Of a stretch of DNA of 46,493 bases, positions 8,854 to 16,924 are shown one piece after another (the stretch's first letter is position 1; every line of letters begins with the position of its first letter). Under the pieces are notes generated by a model, which was not told the DNA's origin, searched no databases, and was given only the letters and a program-made list of their open reading frames with translations. Source of the DNA: CALBTQ01 sp036725605 (lineage in GTDB: Bacteria; Lernaellota; Lernaellaia; Lernaellales; Lernaellaceae). The stretch covers positions 1-46,493 of the forward strand of contig DAIMDW010000035.1 in the NCBI GenBank assembly GCA_036725605.1. The letters are read 5' to 3'. A program made the translations under genes and the position numbers.

Positions 8854-8920
8854 CCAGGAATAATTCCTGGACCTATGATTCAGTCATTGTGCGGGACATC
8901 GGCCGGCGCTGACACGCGCG
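8844..8920 (+). repeat. Dispersed palindromic repeat, copy B (one unit)
   Basis: Inverted copy of the element at 71-167: CCAGGGATAA (8844-8853, containing the tryptophanase stop), palindrome CCAGGAATAATTCCTGG (8854-8870), ACCTA, CATTGTGCG, GGCCGGCGCT (8901-8910) and ACGCGCG (8914-8920). It has one 22-bp unit where copy A has two. As in copy A it gives the upstream gene a C-terminal Gln-Gly-stop. Confidence 0.85.
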
Positions 8921-8940
8921 TACTTTGTCATTCCGACGGA

Positions 8941-8959
8941 GACATGCCTTAGGCATGTC
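8941..8959. repeat. 19-bp perfect palindrome downstream of the repeat
   Basis: GACATGCCT, one central base, AGGCATGTC. It is flanked by ATTCCGACGGA and GGAGGAATCCC, which are roughly complementary to each other and could extend the stem, giving a REP-like hairpin. No T-run follows. Confidence 0.6.
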
Positions 8960-9057
8960 GATTGGAGGAATCCCTTCTTTTCCCCAGAACGCTCACCTTC
9001 CGTCTAGGCGAAAATAGTTTTACGATCGATAGGTATAACAACGGAACAGGCGACCCC

Positions 9058-9879
9058 ATGCGCGCAATAACCCGTTTCCTGATTTTGGCGTTCGTCGTGT
9101 TGGCGTTGGCGATGTGCCAATCGTCCGGCGATGACGACGATGATGACGACGACAACGGCGACGATCTCTGGCTACCCGCACCGGGCACGTCGTGGCAGTG
9201 GCAGTTGAGCGGCACGATCGACACTTCGTTCGATGTGGCGATGTACGACATCGATCTTTTCGATAATGACGCGGCGACGATTCTGGCGCTGCAGGCCGAC
9301 GGCCGGGTGGTGATCTGCTATTTTTCCGGCGGCAGTTACGAGGATTGGCGCGAGGATGCGGCGGGGTTTCCGCAGAGTGCCTTGGGCGAACCGTTGGACG
9401 ACTGGGAAGGCGAGTGGTGGCTGGACATCACCGACGAAACGGTGCGGCAGATCATGACCGCGCGGCTGGACCTCGCCGCAACCAAGGGTTGCGACGGCGT
9501 GGAGCCCGACAACATGGACGGCTACGCCAACGACAACGGCCTGGGGCTGAGCGCGGACGATCAACTCGATTACAACCGGTTCATCGCCGAGCAGGCCCAT
9601 GCGCGCGGGCTTTCGGTGGGCTTGAAAAACGATGTCGATCAACTCGAGGATCTGGTGCAAAGTTTCGACTGGGCGCTCAACGAGGAGTGTCACGTCTACG
9701 ACGAATGCGATTTGTACGACGCGTTTACCGCGCAGGGCAAAGCGGTGTTCAACGCGGAGTACGTCGACGATTGGGCCGATGCGCCGGCGCTGGCGGAGGA
9801 ACTTTGCGGCGAGTATCCGGCGCTGGACACGATCATCAAGGAATGGGACCTGACCGCGCGTCGGCTCGGTTGCGAATAA
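9058..9879 (+). CDS. Asp-linker lipoprotein, GH114-like (endo-alpha-1,4-polygalactosaminidase family)
   Basis: 273 residues. The signal peptide ends LALAMC (Cys20), followed by QSSG and an Asp run to about residue 35. The catalytic-type domain reads WQWQLSG near the start, then MYDIDLFDND, VICYFSGGSYEDWR, WWLDITDE, GCDGVEPDNMDGYAN and IAEQAHARGLSVGLKND. These are the ordered landmarks of the GH114/TM1410-like TIM-barrel family, whose founder cleaves galactosaminoglycan. The acidic EPDN strand end is the presumed active site. The ATG at 9058 gives a proper signal peptide; the frame is open upstream to 8962, but that extension would bury the signal. The ribosome-binding site is weak. Confidence 0.85.
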   Translation: MRAITRFLILAFVVLALAMCQSSGDDDDDDDDNGDDLWLPAPGTSWQWQLSGTIDTSFDVAMYDIDLFDNDAATILALQADGRVVICYFSGGSYEDWREDAAGFPQSALGEPLDDWEGEWWLDITDETVRQIMTARLDLAATKGCDGVEPDNMDGYANDNGLGLSADDQLDYNRFIAEQAHARGLSVGLKNDVDQLEDLVQSFDWALNEECHVYDECDLYDAFTAQGKAVFNAEYVDDWADAPALAEELCGEYPALDTIIKEWDLTARRLGCE

Positions 9880-9924
9880 AACGCCGCGTTGGCGAACGCG
9901 CGCCGATCGGTTATCCTGCAGGCG

Positions 9925-10482
9925 ATGAATCCCCTCACGCATTTTTTTGTCGGTTGGGCGACGGCCAATGCGGCGGCGCTGTCGCGGCGCGAACGGGCGC
10001 TGGTGGTGCTGGCCGGCGTCGCGCCGGATGTCGACGGTCTGGGCATCGTTGCCGAGGCGCTGACCAAACACACGCAAACGCCGTTGCTGTGGTGGTCGCA
10101 GTATCATCACGTGCTGGCGCACAACCTGCTTTTCGGGCTGGCGCTGGCGGCGACCGCGTTTGCGCTGGCGACGCGGCGGGCGGCGACGGCGGGGCTGGCG
10201 CTGCTCGCGTTTCATCTGCATCTGCTGGGCGACCTGATCGGCGCGCGCGGGCCGGACGGCGACCAGTGGCCGATTCCCTACCTGTGGCCGTTGCATGGTG
10301 ATTGGCGGTTGGTCTGGTCGCATCAATGGGCGATCAACGCCTGGCCCAATTTCGTGCTGACGGCCGCGTTGATTTTCCTGACGCTGTACCTTGCGGCGCG
10401 TCGCGGTTATTCGCCGTTGGAGTTCGTTTCGCCCAAGGCCGATAAAAAATTCGTCGAGACGCTACGCCGGCGGCGCGGATGA
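9925..10482 (+). CDS. Membrane-bound metal-dependent hydrolase-like protein (DUF457/YdjM type)
   Basis: 185 residues with four or five membrane segments. The N-terminus MNPLTHFFVGWATANAA followed by VAPDVDGLG, then YHHVLAHNLLFG, and later FHLHLLGDLIG are the conserved His/Asp motifs of the DUF457 family, annotated as inner-membrane metal-dependent hydrolases (YdjM-like). The real substrate is unknown for the family. The ATG at 9925 puts the THF motif at the usual position; a TTG at 9889 is in frame but unlikely. The 3' end overlaps the convergent dedA-type gene by 21 bp. Confidence 0.8.
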   Translation: MNPLTHFFVGWATANAAALSRRERALVVLAGVAPDVDGLGIVAEALTKHTQTPLLWWSQYHHVLAHNLLFGLALAATAFALATRRAATAGLALLAFHLHLLGDLIGARGPDGDQWPIPYLWPLHGDWRLVWSHQWAINAWPNFVLTAALIFLTLYLAARRGYSPLEFVSPKADKKFVETLRRRRG

Positions 10483-11037
10483 AGTGTTGCGCTTTTTCCG
10501 CCGGCGCCATAGCCAGACGATTATCCCGATCAGCAGCAGACCGCCGATGACGATCAACTCGTAGCGCTTGATGTCGCCGAGGATCGTTTCCAGCGTTGCG
10601 CCGATAAAGTATCCGCCCAGACCGATAACGCTCGCCCATACCGCCGCGCTGATGACGTTGAGCAGCAAAAAACGAAACGCGCCGATGTCGGTCAGGCCGA
10701 TGGCGAACGGCGTGATCGTGCGCATGCCGTAGACGAAACGGAAGCCGAGCACGACCGGCGTTTGGTGGCGATTGAGCTTGGCGCGCACAACCGTGAGACG
10801 CTCTTGCCACGCGGGGCGCTTGCGCAGAAACGCGTCGCCGCGATGCCGGCCGAGGTGAAAGAAGAGTTGATCGCCGATCAGCGTACCGACAAAGGCGCAG
10901 AGGATGACCCGCGGCAGGCGCAGGTAGCCCAGGCGCGCGGCCACGCCGCCGACGATCAAAATCGTTTCGCCCTCGAAAAATGTGCCGACGGCAATCGCCG
11001 GGTAGCCGTAGCTGCCGATGAGCGCTTCCAGGGTCAT
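10462..11037 (-). CDS. DedA-family membrane protein
   Basis: 191 residues. Hydrophobic segments at about 10-35, 45-62, 125-150 and 160-180 surround a central loop with the family signature GFRFVYGMRTITPFAIGL (DedA 'F.GR....R...P..AG' motif). The acidic FFEGETILI segment of the first re-entrant loop is present. DedA proteins are linked to lipid-carrier (undecaprenyl phosphate) and phospholipid flipping and to membrane-potential homeostasis. A basic tail (WRRRKKR) ends the protein. Its ATG overlaps the stop of the upstream pirin gene by 4 bp, so the two are probably translationally coupled. Confidence 0.88.
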   Translation of the reverse strand: MTLEALIGSYGYPAIAVGTFFEGETILIVGGVAARLGYLRLPRVILCAFVGTLIGDQLFFHLGRHRGDAFLRKRPAWQERLTVVRAKLNRHQTPVVLGFRFVYGMRTITPFAIGLTDIGAFRFLLLNVISAAVWASVIGLGGYFIGATLETILGDIKRYELIVIGGLLLIGIIVWLWRRRKKRNTSSAPPA

Positions 11038-11891
11038 TCTTGCTTATGCTTGATGAAGGAGCCTTCGTAGTATTCGCGGAAGGCGGTTTGCAGTTCAGCC
11101 TCGCTGTTCATGACGATCGGGCCGCGCCAGGCGATCGGTTCGTCCAGCGGTTTGCCGGCGCACAGCAGAAAGCGCACGCCGTCTTCGCCGCTGCCGGCGC
11201 GGATCAGGTCGCCCTGATCGAAGACGATCAACTGCGTGTCGCCGACCAGCGCGGAGCATTCCTCGTCGAAAAACCCCTTGCCCTCCATCACGTAGGCGAA
11301 GGCGTTGTGTCCTTGCGGGATGGGGTGATGGAAGGTGGCGTTGGGCGCGAGCGATACGTCCAGATACGTCGGCTCGGTGACGATGTCGGTCACCGGACCG
11401 CGATGTCCGTCGACTTCGCCGCAGATGATTTTCACGTGGATGCCGTCGGCCAGCTCGACGGCGGGGATCTGTTCGCGCGTCACTTCGCGGTAGCGCGGCG
11501 GCATCATCTTTTGCGCGGCGGGCAGGTTGGCCCACAGTTGGAAACCCCACAGCAGACCGTCCTCCTGCGCGGGCATTTCCTCGTGGATGATGCCCGAGCC
11601 GGCGGTCATCCATTGCACGTCGCCGGGGCCGATGACGCCCTGGTTGCCCAGGCTGTCGCCGTGGCGCAAGCGGCCGTGGAGCACGTAGGTGATCGTCTCG
11701 ATGCCGCGATGCGGATGCCAGGGAAAACCGGCGACGTAATCCTGCGGTTCGTCGGAGTGGAAATCGTCGAGCAGCAGGAAGGGATCGAGCGCCCGGTCGG
11801 CCTGGGCGAAGGCGCGTTTGAGGCGCACTCCGGCGCCTTCGCGCGTCGGCCAGCTATGGCTGATGCGCAGGATGGGACGTACGGCAGCCAT
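11034..11891 (-). CDS. Pirin-family cupin protein
   Basis: 285 residues, the normal length for bacterial pirins (quercetin 2,3-dioxygenase-like bicupins). The N-terminal cupin carries the metal motif FPWHPHRGIETITYVL...GDVQWMTAGSGIIHEE, giving His, His, His and Glu ligands. The C-terminal cupin has HPIPQGHNAFAYVMEGKG and is less metal-competent, as usual. RBS GGAGGGAG lies 5 nt before the ATG at 11889-11891; a TTG 33 nt further upstream is not preferred. First gene of a two-gene unit with DedA. Function in bacteria is mostly redox or stress related; the substrate is unknown here. Confidence 0.92.
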   Translation of the reverse strand: MAAVRPILRISHSWPTREGAGVRLKRAFAQADRALDPFLLLDDFHSDEPQDYVAGFPWHPHRGIETITYVLHGRLRHGDSLGNQGVIGPGDVQWMTAGSGIIHEEMPAQEDGLLWGFQLWANLPAAQKMMPPRYREVTREQIPAVELADGIHVKIICGEVDGHRGPVTDIVTEPTYLDVSLAPNATFHHPIPQGHNAFAYVMEGKGFFDEECSALVGDTQLIVFDQGDLIRAGSGEDGVRFLLCAGKPLDEPIAWRGPIVMNSEAELQTAFREYYEGSFIKHKQE

Positions 11892-12056
11892 GGTACTCCC
11901 TCCTTCGTGCAATTGGTTGCTCAATTAACATAAGACCGTTGGCGGGAGACGCCAGGGGGCGGCGGTACGAAATGTTTTCAAACAGGGCGCAAAGTTTGTC
12001 CGTCGGCGGAACTATGCTAAGGTAGCGCCATCAACCGCAAGTGAATGGAGGAACTC

Positions 12057-12812
12057 ATGGGCAAACCGTTGGCCGATCGAGTGGCAATCGTCACCGGCGC
12101 GAGCCGGGGCATCGGGGAGCAGATCGCGTCGCGGCTGGCCGCCGACGGCGCGAAGGTCGTGTTGGTGTCGCGCAAGGCCGAGCCGCTGGAGGCCGTGGCC
12201 AAGCAGATTCGGGACGCGGGCGGCGAAGCGTTGGTCATGCCGACCCACCTGGGGCAGGTCGAAGCGTTGCAGCCGTTGGTCGACAAGGTGCTGGAAACCT
12301 ACGGGCGCATCGACATTCTGGTCAACAACGCGGCGACCAATCCGGTGTTCGGGCCCTCGATGTTCGTCGAGCCCGCCGCGCTGCAGAAGATCTTCGAGGT
12401 CAATTTCTACGGTCCGTTTTTCCTGGCCAAGGCTTGCCTCAAGACGATGCAGGACGCCAAATACGGCAAGATCATCAACGTGGGCAGCGTGGCCGGCTTC
12501 AAGTATACGCCGGGCATGGGCGCCTACTCGATGAGCAAAGCGGCGCTGCTGATGATGACCAAGGTGCTGGCCGCCGAGTGGGGCGTGTTCGGCATCCGGG
12601 TCAACGCGGTCGCGCCGTCGCTGGTGAAAACCAAGTTCAGCGCCGCGCTGTGGACCACCGAGGAGATCCTCGACGAGGCGATCCAGGGGCAGGCGCTGCA
12701 CGAACTGATGCAGCCCAAGGATATCGTCGGCGCGGTGGCCTGGCTGGCTTCGCCCGACGCGGATTTCGTGACCGGCCACACGGTGGTCATCGACGGAGGC
12801 TACAGCCTGTAG
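12057..12812 (+). CDS. Short-chain dehydrogenase/reductase (FabG-like)
   Basis: 251 residues, classical SDR. Cofactor motif TGASRGIG (13-20), NNAA (90-93) and the catalytic tetrad Asn116, Ser144, Tyr157, Lys161 (YSMSK) are all present, and IDGGYSL closes the fold. The basic residues SRK after beta-2 favour NADP(H). The sequence NAATNPVFGP and the VAPSLVKTKFS segment resemble the DHRS4-like carbonyl-reductase branch; substrate cannot be assigned. The ATG at 12057 has GGAGG 6 nt upstream; the ATG at 12045 is inside that signal's upstream flank. The peptidase gene follows 9 bp later. Confidence 0.92.
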   Translation: MGKPLADRVAIVTGASRGIGEQIASRLAADGAKVVLVSRKAEPLEAVAKQIRDAGGEALVMPTHLGQVEALQPLVDKVLETYGRIDILVNNAATNPVFGPSMFVEPAALQKIFEVNFYGPFFLAKACLKTMQDAKYGKIINVGSVAGFKYTPGMGAYSMSKAALLMMTKVLAAEWGVFGIRVNAVAPSLVKTKFSAALWTTEEILDEAIQGQALHELMQPKDIVGAVAWLASPDADFVTGHTVVIDGGYSL

Positions 12813-12821
12813 GAGCAAACC

Positions 12822-14405
12822 ATGATTCGTCGGATCCTCGTCGTTTTCGTCGCGCTGGCGCTGGTGGCCGGCGGGGCGTACCTGGCGCTGGCGCAGACGG
12901 TCACCGTGGCCGATCACACGCGTATCGCCAAGCTGCGTGAAGAGGCCAAGGCGCTGGTGCGCGAGCAGATGGAGTTGTCGTGGCAGCGGCGCACCACCGG
13001 CAAACAGGTGGACATCGCCGGCACGTACAAGGGGCACGAGGCGCTCTTCTCGCTCGACACCGTGCGGCTGCTGGAGCGGGCGATCGCCGCGACGCCGCAG
13101 GCCGACAAGAAAAAGGCGCTGGAGTTTTTCCGGTTGTACGTGCTTGGCGAGATGGTCAACGCGCGCGTGGCCGGCATCGACGACGAGGTGCAAAGCTATC
13201 TGGCCGGGGCGTCCTTCGAGTACGGCGGCAAGGAGTACAACTACTACCAGCACCGCCTGTTGCTGCAGGAGGAAACCGAATACGCGCAACGGCAAATCAT
13301 CTCCGACGCGGTCACACCGATTTTGGTGCAGGCCAACGAGAAGCTGGCGCAGAAGGAAGAGCGCATGCAGCGGCTGGCCAAGGAACTGGGCTTCGCCGAC
13401 TACATCGCCCTGTCCGAGCAACTGCGCCAGGTGAACCTGACCGAGTTCGCGACGCTGTGCCGGACGTTTCTGGATCAGACCGAGCAGGAGTTCACCACGC
13501 TGCTGCGTTGGGCGGTGCCGTTCCAGTTGGGTTTCCCGGCCGAGAAGGCGCGGCGGTGCGACCTGGCGCGGCTGTTCAAGAACGTGCGTTACGACGGCTA
13601 TTTCACCAAGAAAGACATGACGCCGCGTATGCAGCGGTTCCTCAACGGCCTGGGGCTGTCGCTGGAGAAGGTCAAGGTCGACGACACCGATCTGCCGCAG
13701 AAGAATCCGCGCGCCGCGTGCTATCCGATGGACGTGCCCGCCGACGTGCGCCTGACGATCAAGCCGGCGGGCGGGCAGAGCGATTACCACGCCTACTGGC
13801 ACGAAATGGGGCACGCGCAGCATTTCGCCAACGCGACGACCGGCGTGTGGGAGTTCCAGCAGCTCGGCGACAACGTGACGACCGAGACCTACGCGTTTTT
13901 GTTCGACACGCTGCTGGGCAACAACCTGTTTCTGCAAAAGTACATCGGCATGGACAACGCCGCCGACCGACAGTGGCACGTGCGCTACAGCGCGTTTTTG
14001 AAGCTGTACATGGTGCGCCGGTTCGCGGCCAAGGTGCTGTATGAAATCGAACTGCATCGCGGCGCGGGCGATCCGGCCGGGCTGTACCGCACCTTGCTCG
14101 GGCGCGCCTACGGCGTCGAACTGGACGCCAACGACGGCCTGCGCTACCTGGTGGACGTCGACGATTTCTTCTACAGCGCCGACTACACGCGGGCGTGGTT
14201 CACCGAGGCGATGCTCGAAGCGAAACTCACCGAACTGTACGGCAATGAATGGTTTGCCAAACCCGAAGCCGGCGCGTATCTGCGCAAGCTGTGGGCGACC
14301 GGGCAGTTCTATCGCGGCGAGGAACTCGTGCGGCAAATCGGCTACGCGCAACTGGATCCGACCTATCTCATCGAACGCATCCGCCGGCGGGTAAAAGTAA
14401 AGTAA
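12822..14405 (+). CDS. Exported or anchored M3-like zinc metallopeptidase
   Basis: 527 residues. An uncleaved anchor or signal peptide occupies 1-25. A helical region (30-300) precedes the zinc site HEMGH (His327, Glu328, His331) with the third ligand probably Glu355 in TTETYAF, 28 residues after the first His, as in M3 oligopeptidases. The helical, bowl-like composition also fits M3/M32. Likely cuts short peptides in the periplasm. GGAGCAA lies just before the ATG, and the gene is 9 bp behind the SDR gene. The family assignment rests on motif spacing. Confidence 0.8.
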   Translation: MIRRILVVFVALALVAGGAYLALAQTVTVADHTRIAKLREEAKALVREQMELSWQRRTTGKQVDIAGTYKGHEALFSLDTVRLLERAIAATPQADKKKALEFFRLYVLGEMVNARVAGIDDEVQSYLAGASFEYGGKEYNYYQHRLLLQEETEYAQRQIISDAVTPILVQANEKLAQKEERMQRLAKELGFADYIALSEQLRQVNLTEFATLCRTFLDQTEQEFTTLLRWAVPFQLGFPAEKARRCDLARLFKNVRYDGYFTKKDMTPRMQRFLNGLGLSLEKVKVDDTDLPQKNPRAACYPMDVPADVRLTIKPAGGQSDYHAYWHEMGHAQHFANATTGVWEFQQLGDNVTTETYAFLFDTLLGNNLFLQKYIGMDNAADRQWHVRYSAFLKLYMVRRFAAKVLYEIELHRGAGDPAGLYRTLLGRAYGVELDANDGLRYLVDVDDFFYSADYTRAWFTEAMLEAKLTELYGNEWFAKPEAGAYLRKLWATGQFYRGEELVRQIGYAQLDPTYLIERIRRRVKVK

Positions 14406-14439
14406 ACACGGAGCGGGAAGAACTAGAAGGCGAGCGGGC

Positions 14440-15492
14440 ATGAAACGTTTATCCATTTCTCTCGTTTTGCTGGTGTTGACGGCGCTGCTGGGCGGCGCCT
14501 GCAAGAGCGCATCAACGGCGATGGTCGAAACCGGGCCGCCGGAATCGCCGGCCAAGGATGAAGCCACGCGCGAGGTGTTGTTGACCACCCCGGAACGGAC
14601 GATGACGTGGATTAACGGCCACGCGATCCGCGATCGCCGCCGGCAATATCGCCTCGCGGTGAAAACGGGCGATCACCTGGTCGTCGATCAGGCCGTGTGG
14701 TTCGTCAAAGAGCGCGATCATTTTCTGAAGTTCCGTCAGATCAGAGCCGAATACGGCGTTAAATGGTTTTTGGATACCGGCACCGGCGAACGGTTGATCG
14801 GCGTGACCATCGGTCAGAACGTGTCGCAAGCGACGTTCGACGCGGTTATTCTGAACAATCCCGATTTGACGTTTGTTTCGATGTGGCATTGCAAAAATGT
14901 GAAATCGTTGGTGACGCTCAAGGAACTGCGGCGCCTCGAAGCGCTCAATATGTGGGGCGTGAAGCTCGGCGACATTGACGTGCTGCGCGAAATTTCGACG
15001 CTCAAGAGTCTGGATCTGACCGCCACCCTGGTGACCGACGACCGCGTGCTCAGCGAACTGAAAAACCTGGTTTTCCTGAAGTGGGACATCAACAAGAACA
15101 TCAAGAACGCCGACCGGCTGGCGAACCTGCGGCGGTTGCGCATTTTAAAGATTAGCGAAACCGGCATCGAGGACTTTCGCTTTCTGGCGAAGTTGAAAAA
15201 GCTGGAATGTCTGGACGTCGGCTACACGTCTTTCGCCGACGCGAAGTTGCTCAGCGGCCTGAAACGGTTGCAGTACCTGACCATCGCGAAAACCAAGGTC
15301 CGCGACATCGAGCCGCTGGGCTCACTGACGCGGTTGGAATACCTCGACGCGGGCTACACGCGCTTTGGCGATGCGTCGGCGCTGGCGCAACTGCCCCGGC
15401 TGAGTTTTGTGATCTTCGCCGATAGCCGCGTGCCCGACGAGGGCATCGACGAGTTGAAAAAGCAACTGCCGAATTGTCGTTTCTACTATTGA
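14440..15492 (+). CDS. Leucine-rich-repeat lipoprotein
   Basis: 350 residues. The lipobox is LGGAC (Cys21), followed by KSAST with no Asp linker. A unique region (40-120) leads into about ten leucine-rich repeats (125-340) of roughly 22-23 residues with the pattern L..L..L.L..T.I.D...L, for example LRILKISETGIEDFRFLAKL and LQYLTIAKTKVRDIEPLGSL. Such surface LRR lipoproteins usually bind proteins or glycans. Two of the repeats carry a DVGYTSF/DAGYTRF variation. It follows the peptidase by 34 bp and precedes the beta-helix gene by 22 bp, so these genes probably share a transcript. Confidence 0.85.
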   Translation: MKRLSISLVLLVLTALLGGACKSASTAMVETGPPESPAKDEATREVLLTTPERTMTWINGHAIRDRRRQYRLAVKTGDHLVVDQAVWFVKERDHFLKFRQIRAEYGVKWFLDTGTGERLIGVTIGQNVSQATFDAVILNNPDLTFVSMWHCKNVKSLVTLKELRRLEALNMWGVKLGDIDVLREISTLKSLDLTATLVTDDRVLSELKNLVFLKWDINKNIKNADRLANLRRLRILKISETGIEDFRFLAKLKKLECLDVGYTSFADAKLLSGLKRLQYLTIAKTKVRDIEPLGSLTRLEYLDAGYTRFGDASALAQLPRLSFVIFADSRVPDEGIDELKKQLPNCRFYY

Positions 15493-15514
15493 GTAGAACG
15501 GAGGAGGGCGGAAC

Positions 15515-16531
15515 ATGAAGAGCGCGGTCCGCACGATGTTGATCGTTTGCGCATTGGTGATCGGGCTGACGCTGGCGCTGGGAAACGCGCCGGCGGCGGC
15601 GAAAACGAAGGCCACCGACGAGCAGGCGCCGTCGCCGTACATCACCAAAATCCCGCGCAAGGACGGCCGGCCGGGGACCAGCCAGTGGATCGTCAAACCC
15701 GCGCCGCAAGTGGCCGCGGTGCTCCGGCAGGTCGTCGCGCTGGCGCAACCGGGCGACCGGATCGTGCTGACCGCGGGCGATTACCTGGGCGGGAAAACCG
15801 ACTCAACGGTGCTGAACATCGCGGACAAAAACGATCTGGAAATCGTCGGACAGGGTACGGTGAATGTGCTCAGTCGTAATCCGGGTGGTTGGTTGCTTGA
15901 TATCACCCGGTGCAATAACATTGTTGTTGAAAATATCCGCTTCGGGCATTTGTTGTTCACCGATACCTGTCAGGGCGGCGTCGCCGATCTGGGCATCGTG
16001 CGGAACGTCACGTTGCGCAATTGCGTCTTTCACGGCTCGGGATTCGTTGCGGTGACGATCAGCGCGGGCACGAACGTGACGGTCGAAGGGTGCGCGTTGA
16101 TCGACTGTACGGCGTTGGCGATCAGCATGGACAAATGCAAGAACGTCCGCTTGCGCGAGAGCGTGATCGCCGGCACCAGCGGACGCTATTACGGGAACGA
16201 CGAACACGGGAATATCATGCGCAACGGCCGCGCCTTCGACGTGGTTATGGAGAAAAACCTGTTCATCGGCAACCGGACGAGGTTCGACGAATACGAGGAC
16301 TTCGTGGACGTCGCGCTGCAAGAGAACGTCTTTGCCGACAACATGTTCACGATTCCGGATAAGGTGCTCACCGCCGGGAAAAACAAGCAACTCGCGGCGA
16401 CCGGCGACCTGAGCGACCTGCTCAACAATAAAGAGTTGTTCCCCACCAAGCTGGTGCGCGAAGCGGCGCAACGGACGATCGAATTCCGCATGTTCCTCAA
16501 AAAGCGCAAGGCCGCGCACGTGGGCGGGTAA
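15515..16531 (+). CDS. Secreted right-handed beta-helix protein
   Basis: 338 residues. The N-terminus is a type I signal peptide, cleaving near APAAA-KTK. From about 65 the sequence shows pectate-lyase-fold coils: VVALAQPGDRIVLTAGDYLGG, then repeats NNIVVENIRF, RNVTLRNCVF, TNVTVEGCALID and KNVRLRESVIAG, spaced 22-25 residues apart. No polysaccharide-lyase catalytic triplet is evident, so binding or structural roles are as likely as catalysis. The C-terminus (290-338) is helical and basic. A strong GGAGGAGG precedes the ATG. Confidence 0.8.
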   Translation: MKSAVRTMLIVCALVIGLTLALGNAPAAAKTKATDEQAPSPYITKIPRKDGRPGTSQWIVKPAPQVAAVLRQVVALAQPGDRIVLTAGDYLGGKTDSTVLNIADKNDLEIVGQGTVNVLSRNPGGWLLDITRCNNIVVENIRFGHLLFTDTCQGGVADLGIVRNVTLRNCVFHGSGFVAVTISAGTNVTVEGCALIDCTALAISMDKCKNVRLRESVIAGTSGRYYGNDEHGNIMRNGRAFDVVMEKNLFIGNRTRFDEYEDFVDVALQENVFADNMFTIPDKVLTAGKNKQLAATGDLSDLLNNKELFPTKLVREAAQRTIEFRMFLKKRKAAHVGG

Positions 16532-16924
16532 ACGGGAGATCCGGCCGCCAAAGGAAGTTCATCAAAAAATTCTCCGCCGGGTGCGTTTTTCCGGTTGCGT
16601 TCCCTCTTCAGTGAGACTATACAAGGTTGAATATTGGAGCCGGGAACGGCTCGGATTCGAACGTTTCGGTTTCGCAGGGCGGAGATGAAGCGATTTCGGT
16701 TGACAAAGCTTTTTCGCCGCTTAGGATTTTGACGGGTGGGGATTTTTCCGGTCGCGACCGGTTCACGGCGCGACACCCTGCCACGTGTTTTCCAAAATTA
16801 TAGGGCGACTGGTTGTTCCAGTTCGACAGGCGACTTGCTCAGGTCTGAGGAAAAAGGGTTTTCGCCGCGGGCGGACCGGTTCTTTTTCGCGAAGGCGGAG
16901 CGCATTTTCGTAAAGGAGATGAGG
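16532..16924. other. 393-bp gene-free leader region of serC
   Basis: No convincing gene. It holds a 6-bp hairpin with a GGAA tetraloop at 16637-16652 (GAGCCG/CGGCTC), a promoter candidate at 16700-16727, a 14-bp perfect palindrome CCGGTCGCGACCGG near 16750-16763, and then about 160 nt of leader before the serC ribosome-binding site. I do not recognise a known riboswitch. Confidence 0.5.
16700..16727 (+). promoter_or_regulatory. Candidate sigma-70-type promoter for serC
   Basis: TTGACA (16700-16705), a 16-bp spacer, then TAGGAT (16722-16727). It predicts a 5' leader of about 190 nt before serC. Confidence 0.5.

Noticed and set aside
12012..14588. 858-codon open frame on the minus strand opposite the SDR and peptidase genes
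   Set aside because: It is the antisense of two genes with intact catalytic motifs; its translation is low in motif content and rich in His/Arg/Val, as expected from the opposite strand of GC-rich coding DNA.
16630..16670. GGATTCGAAC-like string in the serC leader as part of a tRNA
   Set aside because: The flanking bases do not pair into a T-arm or an acceptor stem on either strand.
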